From NCBI GenBank assembly GCA_038496445.1, contig JALMLS010000605.1, forward strand, positions 62,001-126,000: DNA of 64,000 bases, in the 5' to 3' direction. Source of the stretch: Trichosphaerium sp. ATCC 40318. Lineage: Eukaryota > Discosea > Flabellinia > Trichosidae. Position numbers and translations under genes: made by a program. The notes beneath the pieces were generated by a model. That model ran no database searches, had not been told where the DNA came from, and worked only from the letters and a program-made list of their open reading frames with translations. This document shows, piece by piece, positions 34,378 to 44,281 of this stretch (the stretch's first letter is position 1; each line of letters begins with the position of its first letter).

Positions 34378-35764
34378 ATGCCTATCATTTATGCGCTAGT
34401 AGCGCGCCAAACTACCATCCTTGCCGATCACGCTTTTAAACAAGGTAATTACACTACCGTTGTACAAAGGATCCTTGAGAAGATACCTCCACAAGATGGT
34501 AAAATGTCCTATGTATTTGAGAGGTTCGTAATTAAACGACCTGTATTTATAAAATACAGTGCTTTTTTATTGTATTAAATCGCCGACACCATCACAATCT
34601 TGGTTTGGGACACTTTTAAAGACTTTTCCACTTTATATCAACGATTTTACTTTTTTTAAAACGCTGTTGTGCTATAAACTACGCCTGGCGCTACGTTACT
34701 TCATTTTAGAATTTTCGTGAGCGTTTATTCTCGAATATTTGCTTTGGGTTTCTTTAAAATCGCTAATAAGTGTTACTTTAGGCATTACTTTCACTACATA
34801 GTAGATGACAGTATTATTTACATGTGTATGGCAGATGAAGGGTTTGGTAGACGAATCCCATTCGCGTTTTTAGATGTACGTGCACGATAAAAAAAATTAC
34901 CAACCGCTCATTTCCTTCTGGGCAAGCCCAAAAGCAAAAACAGAAAAAAAAAAGTTTTTGAAACATCGAAATTTACTCGATCTCCTAGGACATTAAAAGT
35001 AGATTTGCTTCTACCTACGGTGGCCGTGGACATACAGCACATGCTTATGAAATGAACGCTGATTTTGCTAGAGTACTAGAGAAGCAAATGGTAAGTCTCC
35101 ACAAAACAAAAAAAAATCCACGGAAATAGAAAAGCTTTTCAAATAATTTTTGTTCTCTCCGTGTTGCACAACTCAAGGGCCTTGAAATACACTAAAACGT
35201 CTTATCTTATAGGACTACTTTTCAAACAATCAAAATGCCGACCGTATACGAAGCGTCAAGGGTAAAATCAACGAAGTAAACAAAATTTTGGTTCAAAATA
35301 TTGAAAAAGTATTGGAAAGAGGTGAATCAATTGAGTTACTCGTTGACGCTACAGAAAGGCTTAACACTGGCTCATTGAACTTTAAGAAAAAGAGTACAGC
35401 ATTGAAAAAAGCAATGTGGTGGAAGAATATCAAGATACTCATCATCTTGGGCGTTGTAGCTGTCGTACGTAACCAAACAACCTAAAAAAGCCGAAACCTT
35501 TCGCGAAATGACATAATTTTTTTCTGTTCTTTTTCGATAATTTTTTATTTGACACGTGACATTTAGGTTGTCATCTATATCATTATCGCTATCATATGCA
35601 AAGGCCCATTCTTCCCTGGTTGCATCAAAAAAAGTAACTCTACACCACCTGCCCCTGTAGCTCCGCCAACAGCTCCAACACCTGCTCCAACAGTACCGCC
35701 AACAGTAGCACCAACAGCAGCACCAGTAGCACCAGTAGCACCAACAGCAGCAGCACCAGTATAG
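34378..35764 (+). CDS. VAMP7: VAMP7-like longin R-SNARE with proline/alanine-rich lumenal tail
   Basis: The ATG at 34378 begins a longin domain, MPIIYALVARQTTILADHAF. It continues HYFHYIVDDSIIYMCMADEG and GFGRRIPFAFLDV after introns. The SNARE motif includes KINEVNKILVQNIEKVLERG with the zero-layer Arg, then LNTGSLNFKKKSTALKKAMW and a membrane helix (IKILIILGVVAVV, continuing VVIYIIIAIIC after an intron). Family members normally stop just after the helix. Here about 50 further residues follow (KKSNSTPPAPVAPPTAPTPA onward), ending at 35764. VAMP7 proteins drive fusion with late endosomes, lysosomes or the plasma membrane. The tail would face the lumen or the outside. Confidence 0.82.
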
Positions 35765-36620
35765 ATGTTGTGGTGCATGTACATAATCTCAAAATACACT
35801 CCTGTCCACAGTTTTTATGTGTCGAGTTTTCTTGTATTTATTTATTTCCTCATCTACCCACGTGTTGTCTTTATTTTTTTCGAGTTTTTATGTAGTGTTT
35901 TTTTCTTCTGTTTCATTTCAGAAACAAATAAGGAAAGTTGGGCGTGACAAGTCAACACTAGTCTTGTCGTAAGTTCGCTTTCATTGAATGGCTCTCGTTA
36001 TCATGTTCCCAGAACTATCTGGTAACGGGCACAGTGAAACCCAGCTCCTTTGTCGTAATGCCCTTCCGTTAGGAATATAAGCAACATTCATATTCATTGT
36101 CCCACTGGCATGTTCATTTATATTCACTGGTGTATTGATGCAGTTTTGATTTGTAACGAACGAAAGTGTCGATTCACGTGATTTCCAACAAGAAGTTTGA
36201 TTGCTATTTTTTTCGCTACTAGTCACCAGAACACCAAAACGTACTGTATCACTTTACTTATGTGTTACCAAATCCAACATATGAGATTTGTGGGCGTTAG
36301 AATCAACCTTTCAACTCAAACTTGTCGTTTACTGTCTTGCAAAAGGTACGAATAATGAATGAAGTTTTAACTGAATACTAGTGAATACTGGCTGTGTTAG
36401 AATATTATTTATTCATGACGGAAGGGCCTTAATTTGTCTTCTTGTCGCAATCACTAGTACTTATTCCTCGCTTCCTTTCGTTGGATAGTGTACCATTCAC
36501 TTCAAAAACATTCCTGGAGATATTCAAAAACTAATACCTTGTCCAAAGCAAAGACATGTTCACAACATGGCATGTTATTTGCCGAACAACCGCCAAACTA
36601 ATTTTGATGAAATCTACAAA
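35765..36620. other. Gene-poor stretch
   Basis: Low-complexity T-rich DNA. A minus-strand open segment at 35981-36226 (VNINEHASGTMNMNVAYIPN) has no assignable start or partners. I see no supported gene. Confidence 0.4.
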
Positions 36621-36624
36621 ACAG

Positions 36625-36861
36625 GCCGATGGATTTGACCTGACATAGCGCTATTTTGTGTTAGCGCTACTCTTAATTTTTCGGGACGATTTGTGAACAT
36701 AGGCAGCCTTTTGCAACTCTGCAAGCAATGCCATTAGTGTATCCTTATGGATGAGCATTCCAACAGAAAGTCACGGGGGTGCTACCAATCGGGAGCGGCT
36801 GTTTAAAAAGTATGCTTAACGCTACAATCAAATAGCGTTATATCAGGTCAAATCCGATGGC
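36625..36861. repeat. Fold-back: imperfect inverted repeat with about 45-bp arms
   Basis: The left arm 36625-36669 (GCCGATGGATTTGACCTGAC...) and the right arm 36817-36861 read in reverse complement (GCCATCGGATTTGACCTGAT...) match at roughly 80-90% by eye, around a loop of about 150 bp. The right arm overlaps the first MORN_2-like segment. It could be a MITE-like element or an inverted duplication of repeat-coding sequence. Confidence 0.55.
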
Positions 36862-37430
36862 TTGCTTGGCATGACAATGGCGCTCTAGCAGCGAACTACT
36901 GGTGGAAACACGGCCAAATACACGGCTTTAACGAGCTGGTTTGACAATATAGTAAAACAAGCAGAAGTGAATTGGCGACAACAAGCGTGAGGGTGTATGC
37001 CATAATGAACAACTCCTATTTGAAGTATCGCTCGTAGATGATAAGAACCTAGGCGAATTTACTTGCTGGCACAGTAATGGCCAAGTCAAAGCTAAAGTGT
37101 TTGTAACATATAGGATGCTCTTCAATACCTAATGGCGCTGCAGGGCGTAAAGGGTATTCATAAGAGGTTTATGGATAGACTGATAAGTGAAAGAGAAAAA
37201 GAAAAAGAAGATTATTTTACGATGATAAAGAGAGAGGGAAAGAATTGCCCTGGTAAGATATTGAAACGATTGGATGAGATGTTCTTCCGTGGAAGATACC
37301 GTGTTGGCATGATAATGGCATTTGCTTAATGACGTATCTATGTAAAAGGTGAAGTACAAAATACTGTTGAATTACCCTTCAAAATATCTAAGACGACACG
37401 TGATACAACACTTGGAATTTAGCAAGCATC
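36838..37430 (+). pseudogene. Decayed MORN_2-repeat gene
   Basis: Separate plus-strand pieces in different frames carry the MORN_2 pattern. They are GQIRWLAWHDNGALAANYWW with KHGQIHGFNELV (36846-36943), LGEFTCWHSNGQVKAKVFV (about 37050-37105), CWHDNGICLMTYL (about 37305-37345) and YVKGEVQNTVELPFKISK (37341-37395). Stops and frame changes separate them and no GT-AG intron set joins them. I therefore call it a pseudogene related to the gene at 17889-18759. An alternative is a multi-exon gene with unusual introns. Confidence 0.5.
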
Positions 37431-38165
37431 ACCTCATAACCACGCCTTTAGCTATAACAAGAGTGACCCAAGTTCTACCCAAAACTATGGAACCATGGGT
37501 GTTCACTGCATTCAGGTAAGGATTCAAAAATGTGTTCCTTCACCTGAAGGCCGGGCAAAGTTGTAGTTTAACAAAACCACTTGTCGCGATTCTGAATTGG
37601 CCTTGGTGACTGCAACGGAAAAAAGTTGGGTCTGTGGGGTGACAGTTTTGAACGTAAAGTTGTCCATTCATTAAACACGTGATTTTTTTTTGGTTTCAAA
37701 CGTTTGGCTTGCTAGGGCAACCGTTTTCTACATCAAGCCCACTAAAACTTCACGGTGTTCATGAGCTAGTTCACACAAGATGAGGTTTACGGGTTTTTAC
37801 TGTTCTCATTCTATAGTACCCCGAGCAGCATTGTAAAGTATTTGCTATGTCGGGTCAACCCGCAAGGTGAAAAGGGCTAGACAGGTTATTATTGGGGTTT
37901 TTGGGCTACATTTCTTTACAATCATTTGTACAGCTCGTTAATAGTGACAATGATCGCCCCAAACGGGTACCCGACAATTGTTTTCTCTTAAATGTCATCG
38001 GTTTGTTTAAGGATCTTCACTAGCCTAGTACTAAGGTGTACTATTCCAATGAAGTTACTTGGGTCAAAAGTACTTGTCTCCAAAGGAGCGATAATAAATG
38101 TGCTTCTTTTGGCGTTAAGTACTGCCACCGTGGCTAAAACATGCCAATTCTAAGGCTAGCACACG
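37431..38165. other. Gene-poor stretch
   Basis: No convincing exon. It contains CACGTGAT followed by a T-tract (about 37676). Probably further remnants of the MORN_2 locus and the promoter of the next gene. Confidence 0.4.
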
Positions 38166-38679
38166 ATGACCGCATCTACTCTCTTTATAGTATTGTTAGG
38201 ATTAATTGCTATATCTCTAGCTGATAAAAAACAAGTTCCAGTGCCACCAATACCTCCACTACCAAACAACTTTCCAATACCTCCTTTACCAACCACAGGC
38301 TCCATTCCAATACCGCCAATACCAGGGAACTTTCCAATACCACCAATACCAAATACAGGAAACATTCCAATACCACCAATACCACCAATACCAAACACAG
38401 GAAATATCCCAATACCTCCAGTACCACCTGTACCTGTCATCCCAACGCCACCAATACCACCTGTACCACCTGTACCAGGAAACGTCCCAATACCACCTGT
38501 TCCAGGTAACGTGCCAACTACGCCACCACCTACTGTAACACCTGCTTCAGTTGTACGTTTTTTTCCTCTTTTTTTTTTGGGCCGTTTCGATTTCGAAACG
38601 CTAACTTCTTTTTTAGGCATCACAACTCTATTTTTCTGCACTTGTACTTGTTGCTTTATGTATTGCGCAGCTCTTGTAA
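38166..38679 (+). CDS. Secreted PIPPIP-repeat protein with GPI-type C-terminus
   Basis: The ATG at 38166 gives a signal peptide (MTASTLFIVLLGLIAISLAD). Then comes a proline-rich tandem array with units such as NFPIPPIPNTGNIPIPPIP and VPPVPGNVPIPPVPGNVP. The exon ends ...TVTPASV at a GTACGT donor (38551). The T-rich intron closes with TTTTTTAG, and the second exon reads ASQLYFSALVLVALCIAQLL, then a stop at 38679. Splicing thus replaces a nonsense-looking read-through with a clean hydrophobic GPI-attachment-like tail, which fixes the intron. It would be an extended extracellular coat or wall protein. The family is unknown; the repeat is too simple for homology. Confidence 0.7.
38238..38525 (+). 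repeat. Tandem CCAATACCACCA-type repeat (Pro-Ile-Pro-Pro)
   Basis: Short imperfect units built on CCAATACCACC and CCAGTACCACC fill most of the first exon of the PIPPIP protein. The reverse strand is open with Gly/Thr-rich frames, which are shadows. Confidence 0.8.
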
Positions 38680-39211
38680 CACAATAAACTTCATAATTTT
38701 TCAAGGAGACTCCCAAATAGTAAATCACGTGGTAATTTGAGATTTAGTGATTAAGACTCTCCACCGCATTAGTGGCTATTTTTCGCGTAACTTGGTAGTT
38801 TGTTACAATAAGAGCCTGAAATAACCATAATAGCAGCCATACAAAATAAATAAACTATTGTCACAGGAGCCCTTAGCTATGAAGTTGGGGTTTTATAAGT
38901 AGATGACTGGTGGATGAGGTAGAAAGTCTAAGTCGTTATTCACTCACAAGAACAAAGTAAACATATGTTATTCTAGCGTTTACACAAAGATCCACGTGTA
39001 GAAATAAAAATAATAAAAAAGGATTGGTACTGTATTTTGTTTGTCATTTATTTACATTTTAGAATATTCTATTAATCGACAATATTTATAACCATTCCAT
39101 CACCAGTGGAAAAATCCTTGATAGAAAGTTAATTACAACACCATATTGTCTAAAAAATGTAGAAAGAAGATTGATAATAAAAAAAAAAAGTTTTTGGAGT
39201 TTGATTTCTTT
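38680..39211. other. Intergenic stretch between convergent genes
   Basis: AT-rich, with CACGTG at about 38724 and 38993. No gene seen. Confidence 0.45.
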
Positions 39212-41951
39212 TTAGTATTCATTTACCTCTCCATGGTCAATCGATTCCATCAAAGGTTCCCTTGCTTCATCGCCCTCGAATTCAACCTTTTTCTTACTGC
39301 TCTTCTTTTTTTTCGTGCTCAAATGGCTCAATTGTTTATTCTCTGTAGCAAGGTCCATTGCCATCGAAACACGACTTCCCTTGGACATATTTGCTAATTT
39401 TGTTGCTCCAACGGCGGTGTGATAAAGGTTCTTTTTGATACGTAGTATTTGTGCATCTCTAATAACACGTGCAGTAAAGTCAGGAGTCCAAGATTTCTTT
39501 GTAAGAGCCTCAATGCCAAAAAAAGTGAAAGCACCAACCTCTGCAATAACACCATCTTCGAAAGCTTCCAGTTGAATTCCACCATGCAATACAAGCGTGA
39601 ACTCTTTACTTTGTTCTCCGCGATTGTACAAGACGTTGTTATCAACATCTTGAGGCTTTATAGTGTAAACATTTGATCGCAAGATGACCTTCCTGAGAGC
39701 TCTCGGATCGATGATTGAAGGCGAAAAAACATCACAGTTTTTAGTAAGGAACATTTGGATTGCCTTAAGCTGGTTCGGCGGCATACCCTCACCTGTATTT
39801 TGATATACTCTAAAAGGAGATGCACTGTGATAATCGATATGATCTACTGAGACTAAAAAGAAGGTAAGCACGAAAAAACGACATCAAGGGTAAACAAAGC
39901 ACTTACCCGTATGAACATCAGTCTCATCCAAAATCTTGTCTTGAAGGATCTCTTCTAGGACGTCTTCAAGTGTCACTATACCAATAGCACCAGTAACAGG
40001 TATCTGTCCAGTCTATATGCACGATGGGGGTTAGCACTAGCAAACAGTGGTTGTCGGCAATTACCATTTCGTTTTGAGTGACGATAGCAAAGTGAGACGC
40101 TCCTGTTTTGAACTTTACCAATAATCTTTCTAGATTATTACCAGCTGTTATTGTGAACATTTCTCTAGAGTACAAAGCAACTACTGTCTTTAGAGGTGGT
40201 TGTAGGTTGGGATCTAATAGAACTAAATCTTTGACCAAGATGATGCCGACAATCTTGTCCTTGGTGTCCTAAACGCAATACCAAACATCAATACAAATGA
40301 ACAAAAAACTTCGAGAGAAGCGACTCTGACGCACCTCGTATACCGGAAATCGACTGTATCCTTTAGCTAAGATATCGCTCAATAAATCAAACGTAACTCT
40401 TTGTTTAACCCATGCACGTTAAGGCAGCATAAACCAAAAAAAAAACAAGGTAAAATATTTGTAAAAGAAAGGATACATTCAACATGTATATATCGTCTAT
40501 TGGCGTCATGATATCCTCAACGTTTGTTGTTGATAGATTCAACGCTCCATTCATAATTTGACGTTCCGCGTTGGTCAAATCACCATGTTGTGTCTTCTTA
40601 TGAAGATCCAAGAAGGTTTTCAACTACAAAATAAAAATAAGACTTCACATTCACAAATCACAAAAAAAACTATGTACCTCCTCTCGCTTGTATATTGTAC
40701 CAAGCTCATCACCAAGGATAAAATCGAGGACTTTACTTACAGGATACGCAATTGGAAAGAACAAAGCAACAAAAAACCATACTAGCCATATTGTATACGC
40801 GCTAAAAGCTAAGGAAAATTAGGTTAAACTCTTGTAACTTTTTATGAATAAAATTATTGATCGCGTCCCAAAAATAATGTGCTTTCAAGTTTTTTAAAGA
40901 AAACGTTATCGTACCCAATGCAAAACGAGAAAATAATGCTTGAGGTACAATCTCTCCAAACAAAACAAGAAGTGTCGTAGATAATACAAAAGAAACAAGC
41001 TCAGAAGTGACGTCAACGATTAAAATAGGTAACAAAGAATTCACTGCTGACACTACGAATAAAATAGTGCACAACAGCAAGTTACCGTGTTTCCTTATAG
41101 GTAACACTGCTTTTGCATATCTCTTCTGTGACTTTGTTCCACCAGCAACATAAATCTACAAAAGTCTTTCAAAAACAAAACAAAAAAACATACGTTGACA
41201 GAAAAAAAAGATGTCACGTGACATAAAAAAAATTGATAATTTTTGGCAATCTTCCAAAATGTGTTGCACAAAAAAAAATCCACAAAATTGCTTTGTGTTA
41301 GCGTTTGTAGTGTTGATACAAGGCTTTAATTGGCGTACACGTAGAGTAAATATATCAAGGCCCATGAGACCAAGGTTTAATCCAGAAAATGTAAATGTTA
41401 TGGATAGTAATACGAATATCGCTACCCATTTTAATAGTGTTATCCACCACGCCTCTGGTTCTTCCTAGAACTCAATTTTGTGAGAATGTATTCAGTCGCG
41501 AGATAGCCACAATGTTTGTGTACCGGTGTTTCGAGCGCTGGAATACACGTTCCAGGGTTTAGAGACGGTTCACAACCGTTTGTCGTGTTTCCAGTACATA
41601 AGCTGCAAACGCCACAACCAAGACTTGCTGCTTCACCATCGCAGTCTTCGTTAACGAAACAAGACGCTCCACACGATGGCGGCGTGCTGCATTCACCATG
41701 AATCTAAAACACGTTACAAACTCGGAAATTGGCGTCAACACCAACACAGCTCGGTTACTAGCGTAGTGGAAGGCAAAAAGCGCTTATTGGCAAAAACGTA
41801 CGCAAACATTGCAACTGACGTAGTTACTACAACTGGTTGAGTTTCTACACGTAGACGAGGTAGGTAGGCTCTCGTTACGCAATACGCAGGTCAACGACTC
41901 CACTAAAACAAAGCTGCTAATAACTAGCAGCAATATACATAGTAGCCTCAT
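39212..41951 (-). CDS. CNNM/CorC-type metal transporter (DUF21-CBS-cNMP-like) with Cys-rich ectodomain
   Basis: The ATG at 41951 gives a signal peptide (MRLLCILLLVISSFVLVESL) and a Cys-rich segment (CRNSTSCSNYVSCNVC; CFVNEDCDGEAASLGCGVCS). After an intron ending TTCTAG the DUF21 membrane domain begins: EEPEAWWITLLKWVAIFVLL, FTFSGLNLGLMGLDIFTLR, ILFVVSAVNSLLPILIVDVT and LLVLFGEIVPQALFSRFALG. The CBS pair follows (NGALNLSTTNVEDIMTPIDD; KDKIVGIILVKDLVLLDP; GAIGIVTLEDVLEEILQDKI). Then comes the cyclic-nucleotide-binding-like domain (RGEQSKEFTLVLHGGIQLEA) and a Lys-rich tail ending at 39212. This is the canonical CNNM order. CNNMs mediate Mg2+ efflux or regulate Mg2+ transport at the plasma membrane. 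The first exons and promoter are duplicated at 43600-44213. Confidence 0.88.
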
Positions 41952-42178
41952 TACCTGTATTGCGACAATTGTTTAACACGCCAAATCTGTAAGAATTATG
42001 CTGACACGCGTTTACCATAACACTTTCTTAACGGCAATGCGTGGTACCCCTTTCGCATTCTTATATAACGTGTTTGAAGAAATGTTAACGGTTTTGGGGT
42101 TACTGGACGTTCAGCAAAATACAAAAAAAATTTATTCTCATTTTTATTTTTCATTCAGACTTTAAAGTTAGCCATTTA
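41558..42178. repeat. Direct duplication, copy 1 (CNNM exon 1-2 and promoter)
   Basis: This segment matches 43600-44213. The promoter-side half (about 41895-42178) is essentially identical to the second copy; the exon-side half differs by scattered substitutions and single-base indels. Copy 1 is the functional one, because the CNNM reading frame is intact here. Confidence 0.85.
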
Positions 42179-43599
42179 GTCAGCGTCCTATTTTTTCCGG
42201 ACCGCCCTATTTTTTCCGGGTAAAAATCAAAAATTTCAGTACAAAACAATAAGTTTCTCCCTTCAAACATAAGTAAGATATTCCGAATTCTAGTATAAGG
42301 AATACACGATATTAGGCACGCGGTATAGGTACTCAGATATGCTGTTACTTGTTAGCTTACACGCATTTCTCACTATTTTTGCCTCTGATATTGTAAAACA
42401 CTTTTGGGAAACTAGAGCACGCTTTCATCTCGCACTACTTACACGCCATCTACTAGACATATTTTACTTATAGTACCTCTCATAAGAAACGTACAAGTCA
42501 TGTTTGGAGTTTACAGAGGGCTGATTTGGTATTTTTTTATGTAACGTTGTTTTTAATTTTGCTTTTCTAGCTTTCCATTGTAACTTTTTTTTTGCAAATT
42601 TGGGATGCACAGGTTTTGTTACCAGTTGAGAACAAGTGCTGTTTCTCAGGTAGACTGAAAATTATTTCTATGTTTGATCTTTATCAAACTCTATTGCACT
42701 TATAGAATTAACATCATACTCTTAGTCACCGTCACCCAAATGCAGATGGGTATACATCTTAATATCAAAGGCTTGTTATATTAACTATAACTCATTTATA
42801 CTTTCATCGATGTTTTGTCAATGACTTCAGGTCAGACAAATCATGTTGGCACATCAGTTTTTTCAGTTTTTTTCCACAATCTATATTTTTCTGTAGGCCA
42901 ACACCAGCGTATACCTATTGTGACATTAACAGTCCAACTTTAGAGTATTAATATGTTTGCTTTGAACTACAGCTTTATATAAAATTACATACGATATTAT
43001 GATGTCAATATTGAGTTTAACTATCGCCACACAAACATACACAACAAGTAAGAATTGATGTGAAATGAGCATCTCCCATTATTTAAATGCAATCTTATAT
43101 AATGAGCGTCTACAACATAGTGTTGGTGCTTGTATACAAACATCAAGTAGCCTTTGGAATATAGGGATGGGGACTGAGAATGTTCAAATGTAGAAGCAAA
43201 TTGTGAATTTTTTGAGAAAGGATAGTCTCCGTTTACCACTCACGAAAAAAATTTGCACCACTTCTACTACTATGATTTCCTTCCTCATTATACATGTAGT
43301 GCTGGTGATATGCAGCTGTAGCACAAACGCTTCTCTGAGCATAGAAATATACCACCTTTTACGCTGTACATGAGGATGCCACAAGTGTAATAAACACAGT
43401 ATTAACGCCTTTCCTGGATATATTCATTGCAAACGTCAACTTGCCCATTATCTCACTTGTCATAAATGATTTGTGCTGAATTGGGACACATTTTGAATCA
43501 TGGGATACAAACTTATGGAGTCTTCCAAATCAACCACAAAAGAACTAAAAATGTGATCCACAATTTTGGTGACATCACATTTCAGCGTGTAAAACTGAA
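42179..43599. other. Insert between the two duplicated blocks, origin unknown
   Basis: About 1.4 kb with a texture unlike the flanks: no GTACGT introns and no CACGTG, AT-rich with scattered CA-rich words. It starts with a doubled CCTATTTTTTCCGG word (42188-42221). The minus strand at 43010-43390 reads AAYHQHYMYNEEGNHSSRSG and, one frame away, VNGDYPFSKNSQFASTFEHS, suggesting a decayed coding fragment. I recognise no family, no terminal repeats and no transposase. Confidence 0.45.
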
Positions 43600-44213
43600 T
43601 GTTTAGAGACGGTTCACAACCAATGTCGGTTTAGCAGTACATAAGCTGCAAACGCCACAACCAAGACTTGTGCTTCACCAGTCGCAGTGCTTCGTTAACA
43701 AACAAACGCTCCACACGATGGCGGCGTGCTGCTTTCACCATGAATCTAAACACGTTACAAACTCGGAAATTGGCGTCAACACCAACACAGCTCGGTTAAA
43801 GCGTAGTGGACAAAAAGCGCTTATTGGCAAAAACGTACGCAAACATTGCAACTGACGTAGTTACTACAACTGGTTGAGTTTCTACACGTTGACGAGGTAG
43901 GTAGGCTCTCGTTACGCAATACGCAGGTCAAGGCTCCACTAAAACAAAGCTGCTAATAACTAGCAGCAATATACATAGTAGCCTCATTACCTGTATTGCG
44001 ACAATTGTTTAACACGCCAAATCTGTAAGAATTATGCTGACACGCGTTTACCATAACACTTTCTTAACGGCAATGCGTGGTACCCCTTTCGCATTCTTAT
44101 ATAACGTGTTTGAAGAAATGTTAACGGTTTTGGGGTTACTGGACGTTCAGCAAAATACAAAAAAAATTTATTCTCATTTTTATTTTTCATTCAGACTTTA
44201 AAGTTAGCCATTG
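43600..44213. repeat. Direct duplication, copy 2 (decayed CNNM 5' end, intact promoter)
   Basis: Copy 2 repeats 41558-42178. Small indels break the CNNM exon frames, and no CNNM body follows, so the exon part is a pseudogene fragment. The promoter-side half is preserved and ends about 70 bp before the metalloprotease ATG, so it may now serve that gene. Confidence 0.8.
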
Positions 44214-44281
44214 TTGACTTTCTGCCTATTCTTGTTTTCGTTCCTGCGCATTACACCATACACAACGCTCTTGTAAACGCT

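Noticed and set aside
38156-38728. Gly/Thr-rich minus-strand protein
   Set aside because: Shadow of the PIPPIP repeat; the plus strand has signal peptide, intron and GPI-type tail.
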